Assembly: GCA_047514575.1 (NCBI GenBank)
Contig: JAKZYH010000160.1
Location: forward strand, 1 to 17,490
Source of the DNA: CAUZIZ01 sp047514575
Lineage (GTDB): Bacteria; Acidobacteriota; UBA6911; RPQK01; JAJDTT01
Direction of reading: 5' to 3'
DNA: 17,490 nucleotides
Positions 7,289-14,298 of the stretch are shown one piece after another. Within the stretch, counting starts at the first letter, position 1, and each line of letters begins with the position of its first letter. The notes beneath the pieces are model-generated. The model searched no databases. It saw only the letters and a program-made list of their open reading frames with translations, and was not told the origin of the DNA. The position numbers were made by a program, and so were the translations under genes.

Positions 7289-7499
7289 AGAATCCTACTC
7301 CTGGTCACCTCACTGGTATGATCCATCATCTCCTCCCCGATCAGGCATCGGCCTGGCTGCATGTCTCAAGGCCCCGCAGAGGGTACTCTGTCGCTGGTCC
7401 AGTCTCAAGAGGGCAACCCCCGGGCTCCCCTCGACCCCCTGGACTGCCCCTGAGAAAACGGGTCCTGCCGCTCCTGTACAATGATGCTCCGGACACATC

Positions 7500-8342
7500 A
7501 TGGATGATCTGGTGCGTGACCTTCCCGCTTCCGCCCTGGTCTTGGATCTGGGTGCCAGCGGCGGTAGCTTCTCTTACGCGAGTACGCCCGCACGGGTCAT
7601 GGCCCTCGATGTTGCTTTCCCTCCCAACCCGCAGGAAGGCTGGGCCAGGACTCTTGCGGACTCGGGCTCTCTTCCTCTCAAGGAAGAGGTGGTAGACGTG
7701 GTCGTTTGTAATCACACCCTGGAACATTTCGAGGACTATGAAGTCTCTATCAAGGAGATCGACCGGGTGCTTAAACCGGGTGGCTTCCTCTGGGCAGCCG
7801 TCCCCGACGGGTTCAGCCTGGATGATAGGTTCTACCGCTATATGTTCGAGGGTGGTGGTCATGTCAATCGCTTCAGCCTTCACTCCTTTATCTCTACCAT
7901 CGAATCTCAGACGGCTCTGAGGGCTCAACGCTACAAGAAGCTTCATACGGGTTTCGTCTACCTCAATCCTCCCGATCCACTCAAGATCCGATATTATCCG
8001 GAGCGAGCCCAGATTCTGGGCCGGATTCCTGTCCGGCTGCTCAGAGCAAGCCTCCGCTGGTTGAACTACCTGGTTCGGACTTGCGACCGCCTTTTGGGGA
8101 CCCAGTGGAGTCACTATGGATGGGGAGTGGTTTTTGGCTGCCCTAAGCAGCAGGACAGCACCCAGCTCAGCGACCTGGAGGGTCTGGCTTCGATGCCCGA
8201 GGATCTCAATGTATGCTTCTCCTGTGGGGCCGGTCACCCGCTGCCAACGCTCCGGGACAAACTCAAGAGATCTCTGTTCTGGAAGACCTACGACTGCCCC
8301 AGCTGTGGCACTCGCAATCTCTTTGTTCGAGGCGGATGGTGA
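7500..8342 (+). CDS. Class I SAM-dependent methyltransferase with C-terminal zinc ribbon
   Basis: This 280-residue protein has a Rossmann-type methyltransferase core: motif I VLDLGASGGSFSYA (14-27), the acidic end of strand 2 (ALDVAF, D37), the DVVVCNHTLEHFEDYE block (66-81), and RVLKPGGFLWAAVPDG (89-104). The tail has C239/C242 and C266/C269, two CxxC pairs spaced like a zinc ribbon, an unusual addition for this family. The target is unknown; lipid, quinone, sugar or protein are all possible. ATG 7500 is the only start between an in-frame stop at 7482 and motif I, and leaves only 13 residues before motif I, fewer than usual. No Shine-Dalgarno is evident; a TACAAT hexamer at 7477-7482 would give a nearly leaderless transcript. 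The divergent spacer 7289-7499 holds nothing else clear. Confidence 0.85.
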   Translation: MDDLVRDLPASALVLDLGASGGSFSYASTPARVMALDVAFPPNPQEGWARTLADSGSLPLKEEVVDVVVCNHTLEHFEDYEVSIKEIDRVLKPGGFLWAAVPDGFSLDDRFYRYMFEGGGHVNRFSLHSFISTIESQTALRAQRYKKLHTGFVYLNPPDPLKIRYYPERAQILGRIPVRLLRASLRWLNYLVRTCDRLLGTQWSHYGWGVVFGCPKQQDSTQLSDLEGLASMPEDLNVCFSCGAGHPLPTLRDKLKRSLFWKTYDCPSCGTRNLFVRGGW

Positions 8343-8383
8343 AGAGGGAGGTTTCGGGTCTCAGGCCGTCATTCTGCTGGTGA

Positions 8384-9745
8384 TCATTTCGTCAGACGCA
8401 CGAGTTCGTCTACCTTTTCTGCGATGATCTCCTCCACGGCAGCGCGAAACGGTCCTGGCTTTCCATAAGGGATCATGGCTCCACCACCCTCATAGCCACC
8501 CTCTTTGAGCACCCGCAGCGACGGTATGTAGGCGAAGACTTCGTTTGAGTAACCCGTCACCCAGACATCATCCCAGCCATACTCCGCTTTGAATCGAAGC
8601 GAATAGTCCACTACAACTTCACCCGCCAGATGGATGAAGGTGAGCCCCTTCCCAAAGCTCCAGACCTGGATGGGATAAGGGTAGAAGTCCGGGATCCTTC
8701 CTTCTCGATCCAGGAGCGCGAGTAGATGCTCCGCGTGGCGTCTGAGCGAACCTTTTTCGCTCGCAATACGCTTCTCGAGCTCGCTTCTAGTTGGAGGTGT
8801 ATGAAACGGAATATCTACCCTCTGGAAGGCCGTCTTCAGAGGACCCAGGACGGGATTCATTTCCTTATCCAGTACCTGGTTGACCGCAATCGCTAAAATC
8901 TCGCCATACATTCTTGCCAGATCCTCCGAGCGCCGAGGCAGAGGGTTGGCATCCGCGCCACAACCTGTCAAGAAGAGGGCCGTAGTGCCCGAATGGGTCC
9001 TTTCCAGCGACTCCTGGGCGAAACCGGGCCAATCACCGTTGACCTCATACCCATTGAGAACCGTGGCGTGACAAGCGTAGCCGAAGACAATCGCCTTCAG
9101 CGCTCCTTTGCTGGAGCGAACTGCGAGCACTGGCACGTCGTGGTCGACGGGAGCTGGAAGGTGTCGCTTCCCCTTGCGCGCCCTGCGACGGTTCACGGCG
9201 AACCCTGCCAGCCCCTGCTCAAACTCCAGGTCAGCCGGCTCCAGATTCTGTATCGATCTGGCAATGACGGAGACCAATTTGTTCAGGAGATCCTCCGTAT
9301 ATCTGCCCACTACGGCTTCGTTCTCTGGACTCATGCTGTAGGCCGAATGCAGAACCTCTCCTGCCACCGGGCCGCTGTGGGTGTGAGATGCATTGATGAC
9401 CAAACGGTCTCTGGTCAGATCAAACCGCTCACTCACTCTAACGAAGACCTCCTCGGACATGCTTCGGTGGAGACCCAGCAGGTCCGCGCTGACCAGGACC
9501 GAGATCGTCCCCGACTCATCCTGAAGCGCCAGTGCCTTGGCGAAGATGTCCTGGAGCACCTTCCCGGTAGGTCGGTCGCGAGAACCGTATCCGGCCAGCC
9601 AAATCGGCTCGGTGGGAGTAATCTTGACCCTGGCAACGCCTGCCTTCCAACTTGCCTCAGCCCGAACCGGGTTCAGAAGAAGAACACAAAGCCACAGAAG
9701 GAGCAGGGCAGCAGAACGGTAAGACCGGAGTTTGAGAGACGACAT
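8384..9745 (-). CDS. Exported neutral/alkaline ceramidase-like protein (N-terminal domain only)
   Basis: The 453-residue product has a signal peptide (SAALLLLWLCVLLLNPVRA, about residues 11-29, probable cleavage before or near EAS) and then the neutral/alkaline non-lysosomal ceramidase N-terminal domain. Landmarks are AGVARVKITP, NASHTHSGP (118-126), YACHATVLNG (223-232), LAGEVVVDY (373-381), and TGYSNEVFAYIPS (397-409); these carry the His, His, Glu and Tyr that hold zinc in bacterial ceramidase. The usual GDVSPN serine block is replaced by GCGADANP (261-268), so ceramide hydrolysis is uncertain. The C-terminal Ig-like domain of full ceramidases is absent. The start ATG 9745 has GGAGGT at 9752-9757 with a 6-bp spacer; an in-frame start at 9805 would place 20 extra residues before the signal peptide. 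Confidence 0.88.
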   Translation of the reverse strand: MSSLKLRSYRSAALLLLWLCVLLLNPVRAEASWKAGVARVKITPTEPIWLAGYGSRDRPTGKVLQDIFAKALALQDESGTISVLVSADLLGLHRSMSEEVFVRVSERFDLTRDRLVINASHTHSGPVAGEVLHSAYSMSPENEAVVGRYTEDLLNKLVSVIARSIQNLEPADLEFEQGLAGFAVNRRRARKGKRHLPAPVDHDVPVLAVRSSKGALKAIVFGYACHATVLNGYEVNGDWPGFAQESLERTHSGTTALFLTGCGADANPLPRRSEDLARMYGEILAIAVNQVLDKEMNPVLGPLKTAFQRVDIPFHTPPTRSELEKRIASEKGSLRRHAEHLLALLDREGRIPDFYPYPIQVWSFGKGLTFIHLAGEVVVDYSLRFKAEYGWDDVWVTGYSNEVFAYIPSLRVLKEGGYEGGGAMIPYGKPGPFRAAVEEIIAEKVDELVRLTK

Positions 9746-10042
9746 CGAACTACCTCCACGAACTTCGCCCATTCGAGGGAGGACCAGAGAATCGCAAACG
9801 CTCAACCAGACATGGCAGGAAGTATAGCAGCAGCCAGAACGGCCGTCTGCTGATCAGTAGGCTGTACCCGAAAACAGCTCAGTCCGACAGAGCCGCAAAC
9901 GACTTGAATCGCCAGCAGCATGAGACCAGGTTCCTAGGAGAGAGCTGGACAACGCCAGCATTTCTCCCCTGTCTCAGCCTGTGATTTCGACCTCGATGAT
10001 CGCGCGCGGCTGGGGAGAGATACTGAGGCGTAAAGCGAGATC
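9746..10042. other. Spacer between anti-sigma factor and ceramidase-like gene
   Basis: No gene is supported here. On the minus strand a TATACT hexamer (9821-9826) lies 75 bp upstream of the ceramidase-like ATG and could be a -10 box, but no good -35 box sits at 16-18 bp. TCTCCCC (9963-9969) with AGCC (9976-9979) can pair with GGCT (10008-10011) and GGGGAGA (10012-10018), forming a bulged stem that may end the anti-sigma transcript. Both are weak signals. Confidence 0.35.
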
Positions 10043-10861
10043 CTATCCGCGATCAAACAGGGACTGCTTCAAGAGAGGTACCACTTCCTCAGCTAGCATG
10101 AGGACACCGTCAGACGTGGTCTCCTCCGTCACCAGATAAATGAAGTAGCCGGGACTCTCCATGGAAACGATGGAGGCTGAGGCCCGCTCCACCAGGTGTA
10201 CGTCGACGCCCTTCAGCTGCTGCTCGAGCTGACCTCGTAGTTCGGGAAGCTGCTCGGAGGACTTTCTGGTCTCCAGAATCAGAGACAACTTGCGCTCCTG
10301 TCCCTCGAAGGCATAGTGGGTGAAGTGGACCTCCTTGAAGCTACAGATCCGGACACCCACCAAGCGATACGCTCCCGAACTCTCTCCCAAAACGCGTTCC
10401 AGCGCCACCTGATGTAAACCTAGAGGGACCGATTCCCCGTCTGTTGGAAGCTTTCCAGAACAACCAAAATGATCTTCTAGAACTTCCGAATAGTGGTTGA
10501 CAAACTGGAAGCCCTGGAAGTCAGAATCCCCCACGGGAAGCACGAGGAGCAATGCCAAAGAGACGCCGGCGAAAATCAGCAGGCTCGCCGCCCACGTCAT
10601 TGACGCCAGATAGATTGGCTGGCGCGTCACTACGACATCGCTCAACTTGTTCTCGAGACCATCGGGAACTGGCTGCGATCGCCAGCTGTCAACCAAGCCT
10701 CTGCGAATCTGCTCGCGAAAACTCTTCTCTTCTGAACAACGAGTACACAGCCCAAGATGCGACAGGATCTCCTGATTCGTCTCGACGATCAGCTCGCCCG
10801 AGAGAAAATCGTCCATCAAGCCCTGGACGCGTTGGCAATCTCTGGCAGCGAAAACAGTCAT
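10043..10861 (-). CDS. Anti-sigma factor with zf-HC2 domain, one TM segment and a periplasmic domain
   Basis: This 272-residue membrane protein starts with an anti-sigma zinc domain: C9, H35, C39 and C42 fit the HxxxCxxC ZAS pattern that binds ECF sigma factors. A single hydrophobic segment (about 84-109) should span the inner membrane, leaving residues 111-272 outside. The outer domain has cysteines C134 (in HFGCSG) and C173 (in RICSF) and the pattern YRLVGVRICSFKEVHFTHYA, which resembles sensor domains of other ECF anti-sigma factors; a redox or metal signal is possible but unproven. The start ATG 10861 is preceded by AAAGGA. It follows the ECF sigma gene by 16 bp on the same strand, the normal cognate arrangement. 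Confidence 0.88.
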   Translation of the reverse strand: MTVFAARDCQRVQGLMDDFLSGELIVETNQEILSHLGLCTRCSEEKSFREQIRRGLVDSWRSQPVPDGLENKLSDVVVTRQPIYLASMTWAASLLIFAGVSLALLLVLPVGDSDFQGFQFVNHYSEVLEDHFGCSGKLPTDGESVPLGLHQVALERVLGESSGAYRLVGVRICSFKEVHFTHYAFEGQERKLSLILETRKSSEQLPELRGQLEQQLKGVDVHLVERASASIVSMESPGYFIYLVTEETTSDGVLMLAEEVVPLLKQSLFDRG

Positions 10862-10877
10862 GATACGGTTCCTTTGG

Positions 10878-11405
10878 TCAAGCGGTATTTCGTTCCTGGT
10901 ATCCCCGCGATAATTTTCTCCGCAAAAGGCTCCGGGCTCGATTGAGTCGGGACATCACTGTTCCGATCGGAATCTCCAGCAACTCGGAGATCTCGCGGTA
11001 ACTGAAGCCCTCGACATCGGCCAGGACGAGAATCGTCTGGTAGTCTTTGGGAAGCGTCCCCGCGATTTCCAGGATCTCTTTCCCCTCCAAGGCCTTGTCG
11101 AAGCCAGGCTCAGCGGCTACCCGAGACTCGGGAACGTCGGCGACGTCAATCTCTCGAAACGGTCGAGACCTACACTGCTTGCCCCATTGTCGAAAAAGAA
11201 TCCTGAAGAGCCAGGCCTTACAGTTCGACCCTGGCTCGTAGCGTGCAAAAGACGTCCAAGCTTCGCGATACGTGTCCTGCACCAGATCCTCTGCAACGGC
11301 ATGATTCTTCGTCAGGCTCAACGACATCCAGTAGACGGACTGCATCTGCGGGAGGGCTTCCTTCAGGAAGTTGTTCCTTTGTATTCGGCTCCGACGAATC
11401 AGCAC
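10878..11405 (-). CDS. ECF-type RNA polymerase sigma factor
   Basis: This 175-residue protein has only sigma regions 2 and 4. Region 2 spans about 16-78, with AEDLVQDTYREAWTSFARYE and KAWLFRILFRQW as its core. Region 4 spans about 112-165, with the helix-turn-helix FSYREISELLEIPIGTVMSR and the RARSLLRRKL end. Such factors direct polymerase to a small regulon when released by their anti-sigma. The start is GTG 11405; the first ATG in frame (residue 21) would cut into region 2. The gene lies 9 bp after the stop of the Crp/Fnr gene and 16 bp before the anti-sigma start, so all three are probably one transcript. Its target promoter cannot be fixed from this window. Confidence 0.92.
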   Translation of the reverse strand: MLIRRSRIQRNNFLKEALPQMQSVYWMSLSLTKNHAVAEDLVQDTYREAWTSFARYEPGSNCKAWLFRILFRQWGKQCRSRPFREIDVADVPESRVAAEPGFDKALEGKEILEIAGTLPKDYQTILVLADVEGFSYREISELLEIPIGTVMSRLNRARSLLRRKLSRGYQERNTA

Positions 11406-11414
11406 CTGGCGATC

Positions 11415-12158
11415 CTATCTCGCTACTTCCATGCCGTCCACACCGGTCCGGACGGCTTCGACATCAATCAACAGTTTACGTCTTCTATACTGTAACCATC
11501 CAAGCTTCTTGAACTTGGACATGATCGTCGAGATCTGAGGACGGTTGCCACCGATCAGCTGGGCCAGTCTTTCATGAGAGAGAGGGATCACGATCTTCGT
11601 CAATCTCTGGTTGGTGGGAATGTTTCGTCCATAGTTTTGAGCCAGCCTCAGAAGAGCTCGTGCCACGCGCTGTTCGGTGGTCAGAAAGGCAAGGGCCTCG
11701 ATATCGTCTCGACTCTCGTAGAGCCTTTCGTTGAGAATGCGCGCGAAATTGAGGGAAAGCGCAGGCTGTTGTTGGATCAGCTGGTGAAGGTGGTCCGAAG
11801 CAATGAATGAGACCCAGGAATCTTGGTGGGCTACGGCTCTCACGAGACGCTTCTCGTGAGGACCCAGGACTTCCTCTCCGAACAGATCACCGTTTCGAAG
11901 CAGAGCGACGATCTTTTCCTTGCCATTCGGACTGCTCAATAGCAGCCGCACACTGCCTCGGTTCAGGATATACAAGGCGTCGCTGGGATCACCCCGCTCA
12001 AAAATGATCTCCCCCTTTGCATGGATTCGGTCCGAACAAAGACTCGCTGTCGTTGCCAGGGTTCGGAAAGACAGACCCTGCATCAGGGGTGATTGCTTCA
12101 GGTGCCACAACTTGTCGGCACTCTTCAGCTCTTGAGGCTGGACGTGAAGAATACTCAT
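11415..12158 (-). CDS. Crp/Fnr family transcriptional regulator
   Basis: This 247-residue protein has a cyclic-nucleotide-binding-like beta barrel (about residues 25-115; KGEIIFERGDPSDALYILNRG, 48-68; GDLFGEEVLG, 90-99) and a C-terminal winged helix with LSHERLAQLIGGNRPQIS (193-210) and IMSKFKKLGWL. The barrel has a FGE motif, and R104/R107 lie near the phosphate-binding arginine position, but cAMP binding is not assured. No N-terminal cysteine cluster of the Fnr type is present. The start is ATG 12158 with GGAGG at 12164-12168 and a 5-bp spacer; the open frame runs on to 12470 but that extension overlaps ftcD antisense and has no family similarity. First gene of the crp-sigma-anti-sigma string. 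Confidence 0.9.
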   Translation of the reverse strand: MSILHVQPQELKSADKLWHLKQSPLMQGLSFRTLATTASLCSDRIHAKGEIIFERGDPSDALYILNRGSVRLLLSSPNGKEKIVALLRNGDLFGEEVLGPHEKRLVRAVAHQDSWVSFIASDHLHQLIQQQPALSLNFARILNERLYESRDDIEALAFLTTEQRVARALLRLAQNYGRNIPTNQRLTKIVIPLSHERLAQLIGGNRPQISTIMSKFKKLGWLQYRRRKLLIDVEAVRTGVDGMEVAR

Positions 12159-12264
12159 AGACTCCTCCGTTTCAGTAAGCGAATGCCAAGAAGCGGAAGA
12201 TTTATTCCAAGAAAGAGGAATTGTGGGGGGAACTGGGAGTGTAAACAGACGGTCCAATTTCAAA

Positions 12265-12279
12265 CGCTGCCCTGCAGCG
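12265..12279 (-). terminator. Hairpin after ftcD, possible terminator
   Basis: CGCTGC (12265-12270) and GCAGCG (12274-12279) form a perfect 6-bp GC-rich stem with a 3-nt loop, six bases past the ftcD stop. On the minus strand it is followed by TTTGAAATT, a short U-rich tail. It would separate ftcD from the crp transcript, whose promoter must then lie between 12159 and 12265. Confidence 0.4.
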
Positions 12280-12285
12280 CGACGA

Positions 12286-13197
12286 TTAGGAATCCAGCAT
12301 GACTCGTGAGATTCGGTCTTCGAGAATCGCTTCGGGTCCGAAGCCTTCCAGGCAGATCTCATTGGAAACAGCCTCGTCCAGGGCGTCCCCGGGGACCAGA
12401 CCGATAATCTCACTGGAGACCGCCTCGAGACCGACCTTTCGGGCTTCGACCTGGACGGCTTCGAAGACATCTGGTATCGAGGTCCGTTTGTAATCGATAA
12501 GGTTGGTCGAGACCTGGGCCTGATTTCGCTGTGCTATATAGAATCCCAGTGCCCGGACCCCAATCAGCCCACCGCTGCTTTCACGAATTCGCCGGGCTAT
12601 AACACGAGCTGACTCCAGGGCCGGGCTATTCAGAAAGACATTGAAAGCAATCAAGACGTCGCGAGCACCTATAGCCACCACGCCGGCCGTGGGATGGCTG
12701 ACAGAGGGCCCGAAATCTGGCTTCCAGCGTAGCTCGCTGCTCATCCGCCTCTGCAACCCCTCCAGGCCTCCCTTCCGTAACGCCGCCAGACTTCGCCGAA
12801 GGCTCTGAGTTGCCGCTGCCTCGTACAGAAAAACCGGCACCGAGGATTCTCTCCCGATCCGATCACCCAAGCGTCTAGCCAGCGCCTGACAATCTGCCAT
12901 CGACACTTCTTGGAACGGGACGAAGGGGATCACATCAACTGCCCCCAGGCGTGGATGCACTCCCTGATGAGCCCTCACGTCGATGAGCTGGATCGCCCGT
13001 TGAAACAGCACCCAGACCGCCTCCAGAACGGCATCGGGAGTCCCTGCGAGGGTGAACACAGACCGGTTGTGATCGTAGTCTCGATGGCAACCAAGGAGGT
13101 ACGCCTGCGGAACACACTCGATGGCCGCTTCGAGCGTTTGCAGAGACCGTAATCTTCGACCTTCACTGATGTTCACAACAGCTTCGACGATCTTCAT
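12286..13197 (-). CDS. ftcD: Glutamate formimidoyltransferase
   Basis: This 303-residue cytosolic enzyme transfers the formimino group of N-formimino-L-glutamate (from histidine breakdown) to tetrahydrofolate; related enzymes can also use formylglutamate. Family blocks are EAVVNISEGR (5-14; usually ECVPNFSEGR), HRDYDHNRSVFTLAG (38-52), GVHPRLGAVDVIPFVP (79-94) containing the catalytic-position H81, and the ALGFYIAQRNQAQVSTNL segment, which matches the C-terminal subdomain. Only the transferase half is present, with no cyclodeaminase domain. The chosen start is ATG 13197, because family members begin right there; a run of in-frame residues back to ATG 13287 gives an alternative 333-residue form, and neither start has a strong Shine-Dalgarno. 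No other hut genes are in the window. Confidence 0.9.
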   Translation of the reverse strand: MKIVEAVVNISEGRRLRSLQTLEAAIECVPQAYLLGCHRDYDHNRSVFTLAGTPDAVLEAVWVLFQRAIQLIDVRAHQGVHPRLGAVDVIPFVPFQEVSMADCQALARRLGDRIGRESSVPVFLYEAAATQSLRRSLAALRKGGLEGLQRRMSSELRWKPDFGPSVSHPTAGVVAIGARDVLIAFNVFLNSPALESARVIARRIRESSGGLIGVRALGFYIAQRNQAQVSTNLIDYKRTSIPDVFEAVQVEARKVGLEAVSSEIIGLVPGDALDEAVSNEICLEGFGPEAILEDRISRVMLDS

Positions 13198-13321
13198 CGG
13201 GCCGATCTCACCGTAGATCCAGCTCTCGAACCGACGGAGCCTTTCCTCCCAAAATCTGGCCCAGGGCTCGACGATCGACAGCATCAATAGCAGTCAGTTG
13301 AAAGGGACTCACCAAAGCAGA

Positions 13322-13330
13322 CTTATAGCA
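13322..13330 (-). promoter_or_regulatory. Candidate extended -10 promoter for ftcD
   Basis: On the minus strand the sequence TGCTATAAG (13330 down to 13322) has the form of an extended -10 element; no clear -35 box lies 16-18 bp further up. It is about 125 bp before the chosen ftcD start and 35 bp before the alternative start at 13287. The rest of the 13198-13509 divergent spacer shows only a TATACT hexamer on the + strand at 13479-13484, 26 bp before the next gene. Confidence 0.35.
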
Positions 13331-13509
13331 TACAAAACCAGTCAGATCGCACGCTCGGGGAACCGGAAAGGAAGAGAAACCGAACCTCAAACAATGCCTG
13401 CCAAGAGCGAAACGGAAGCGTCGCTTCGGCACTGGCGCATTTCTTCGTGGACTGCTTTTCCCCGTCTTCCTTTTCCGATATACTCGACCTCCGCTTGCGC
13501 TGTTGAGCT

Positions 13510-14265
13510 ATGGACAATCACTACTACGAAGTCTTTCGACGAGCATCTCAGGAAGCCTTCTACCAAGCAGTGAACAATCCGGAAGACGAGCTTTACGACA
13601 TCGTCTGGGACCTGTTCGAAACGGCGGTAATTGAACCCGGAGAGATCTTCGACACTGATTTTCGCAATCAGAATCAGTTCCGATACAGCATCAACAACGG
13701 GGTCATGCTGGAATTCTTCCCCGGTCCATCGTATTTCAGGAGAAGAGTTGAGCCCAACCCGTATGAAGACGACTCCGATGCTGCCGGCATCCACATGCAG
13801 TTCTCGATCCTCCCCTGCATGAGTTGCCTCTTCTCAGTGGGGTTCCGGGTATGGGGACGCCCTGAACGCGTCGCCTTCAAGCGGCTCTGGAGAGAGCACC
13901 GCGGACTCCTTTCCGATACCTTCAGACGAGCCAAGCCGATGATCTTCACGGCAGCGCCGTTCCCCTCAGTGGATTACGCGTCGACCCTGGAAGACATGCT
14001 CGACAACTATTTCTCGACCAGGGACTCTGAGCACTTCATCGAGCTTCAGTACTCATTTGCTCAATTCGATGAGATCGACAACGTGCAGAATTTCATGGTC
14101 TATATGGCTTTTCTCTATCACTCCATAAAGGACCAGTGCCAGCAGAAGAAGAATCGCGCAGACTACTGGTCCGGCAGGGTCAGGGACTTCTATTCAGGGT
14201 ATCCCCCCAATCTACCCGCACCCCTTCCCTGCGTTGAGATGACCATCACTTCAGACACCGAGTAG
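13510..14265 (+). CDS. Unrecognised protein, 251 residues, soluble
   Basis: I do not recognise this protein. It has no signal peptide or membrane segment and is rich in aromatic and acidic residues. The C-terminal two thirds look like a compact alpha/beta fold: a hydrophobic strand with a CxxC (C103, C106, in LPCMSCLFSVGFRVWG), a basic helix (VAFKRLWREHRGLLSDTFRR, 121-140), and the APFPSVDYASTLEDMLDNYF block (149-168). The second half of the frame keeps well-spaced conserved-looking aromatic positions and ordinary codon use, supporting a real gene. The start is ATG 13510, with a TATACT at 13479-13484 as a possible -10 box and no strong Shine-Dalgarno. It is convergent with the ankyrin gene, 22 bp apart. 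Confidence 0.78.
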   Translation: MDNHYYEVFRRASQEAFYQAVNNPEDELYDIVWDLFETAVIEPGEIFDTDFRNQNQFRYSINNGVMLEFFPGPSYFRRRVEPNPYEDDSDAAGIHMQFSILPCMSCLFSVGFRVWGRPERVAFKRLWREHRGLLSDTFRRAKPMIFTAAPFPSVDYASTLEDMLDNYFSTRDSEHFIELQYSFAQFDEIDNVQNFMVYMAFLYHSIKDQCQQKKNRADYWSGRVRDFYSGYPPNLPAPLPCVEMTITSDTE

Positions 14266-14268
14266 AAA

Positions 14269-14298
14269 TTCAGAGAAGTGGCCTTGTCTATCTCTGAA
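14269..14298. terminator. Inverted repeat between convergent genes, possible shared terminator
   Basis: TTCAGAGA (14269-14276) and TCTCTGAA (14291-14298) are perfect 8-bp complements around a 14-nt loop. One arm lies in the 22-bp gap, the other in the last codons of the ankyrin gene. On the minus strand the stem is followed by TTTCTACTC, a weak U-tract; on the + strand nothing U-rich follows. It more plausibly ends the ankyrin transcript. Confidence 0.35.

Noticed and set aside
7450..7500. Frameshifted N-terminus of the methyltransferase in the frame of the 7318 open frame
   Set aside because: The upstream frame reads Pro/Arg-rich sequence without the helices expected ahead of motif I, so no frameshift can be supported from this sequence alone.
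7341..8237. 298-residue minus-strand open frame
   Set aside because: It is antisense to the methyltransferase, which shows all SAM-binding motifs on the + strand.
8993..9853. 286-residue + strand open frame
   Set aside because: It lies antisense to the ceramidase-like gene, whose motifs, signal peptide and ribosome binding site are clear. The + frame has no family features.
12159..12470. 104-residue N-terminal extension of the Crp/Fnr frame
   Set aside because: It is low-quality, basic and Ser-rich sequence antisense to ftcD, while ATG 12158 has a strong GGAGG and begins just before the Crp fold.
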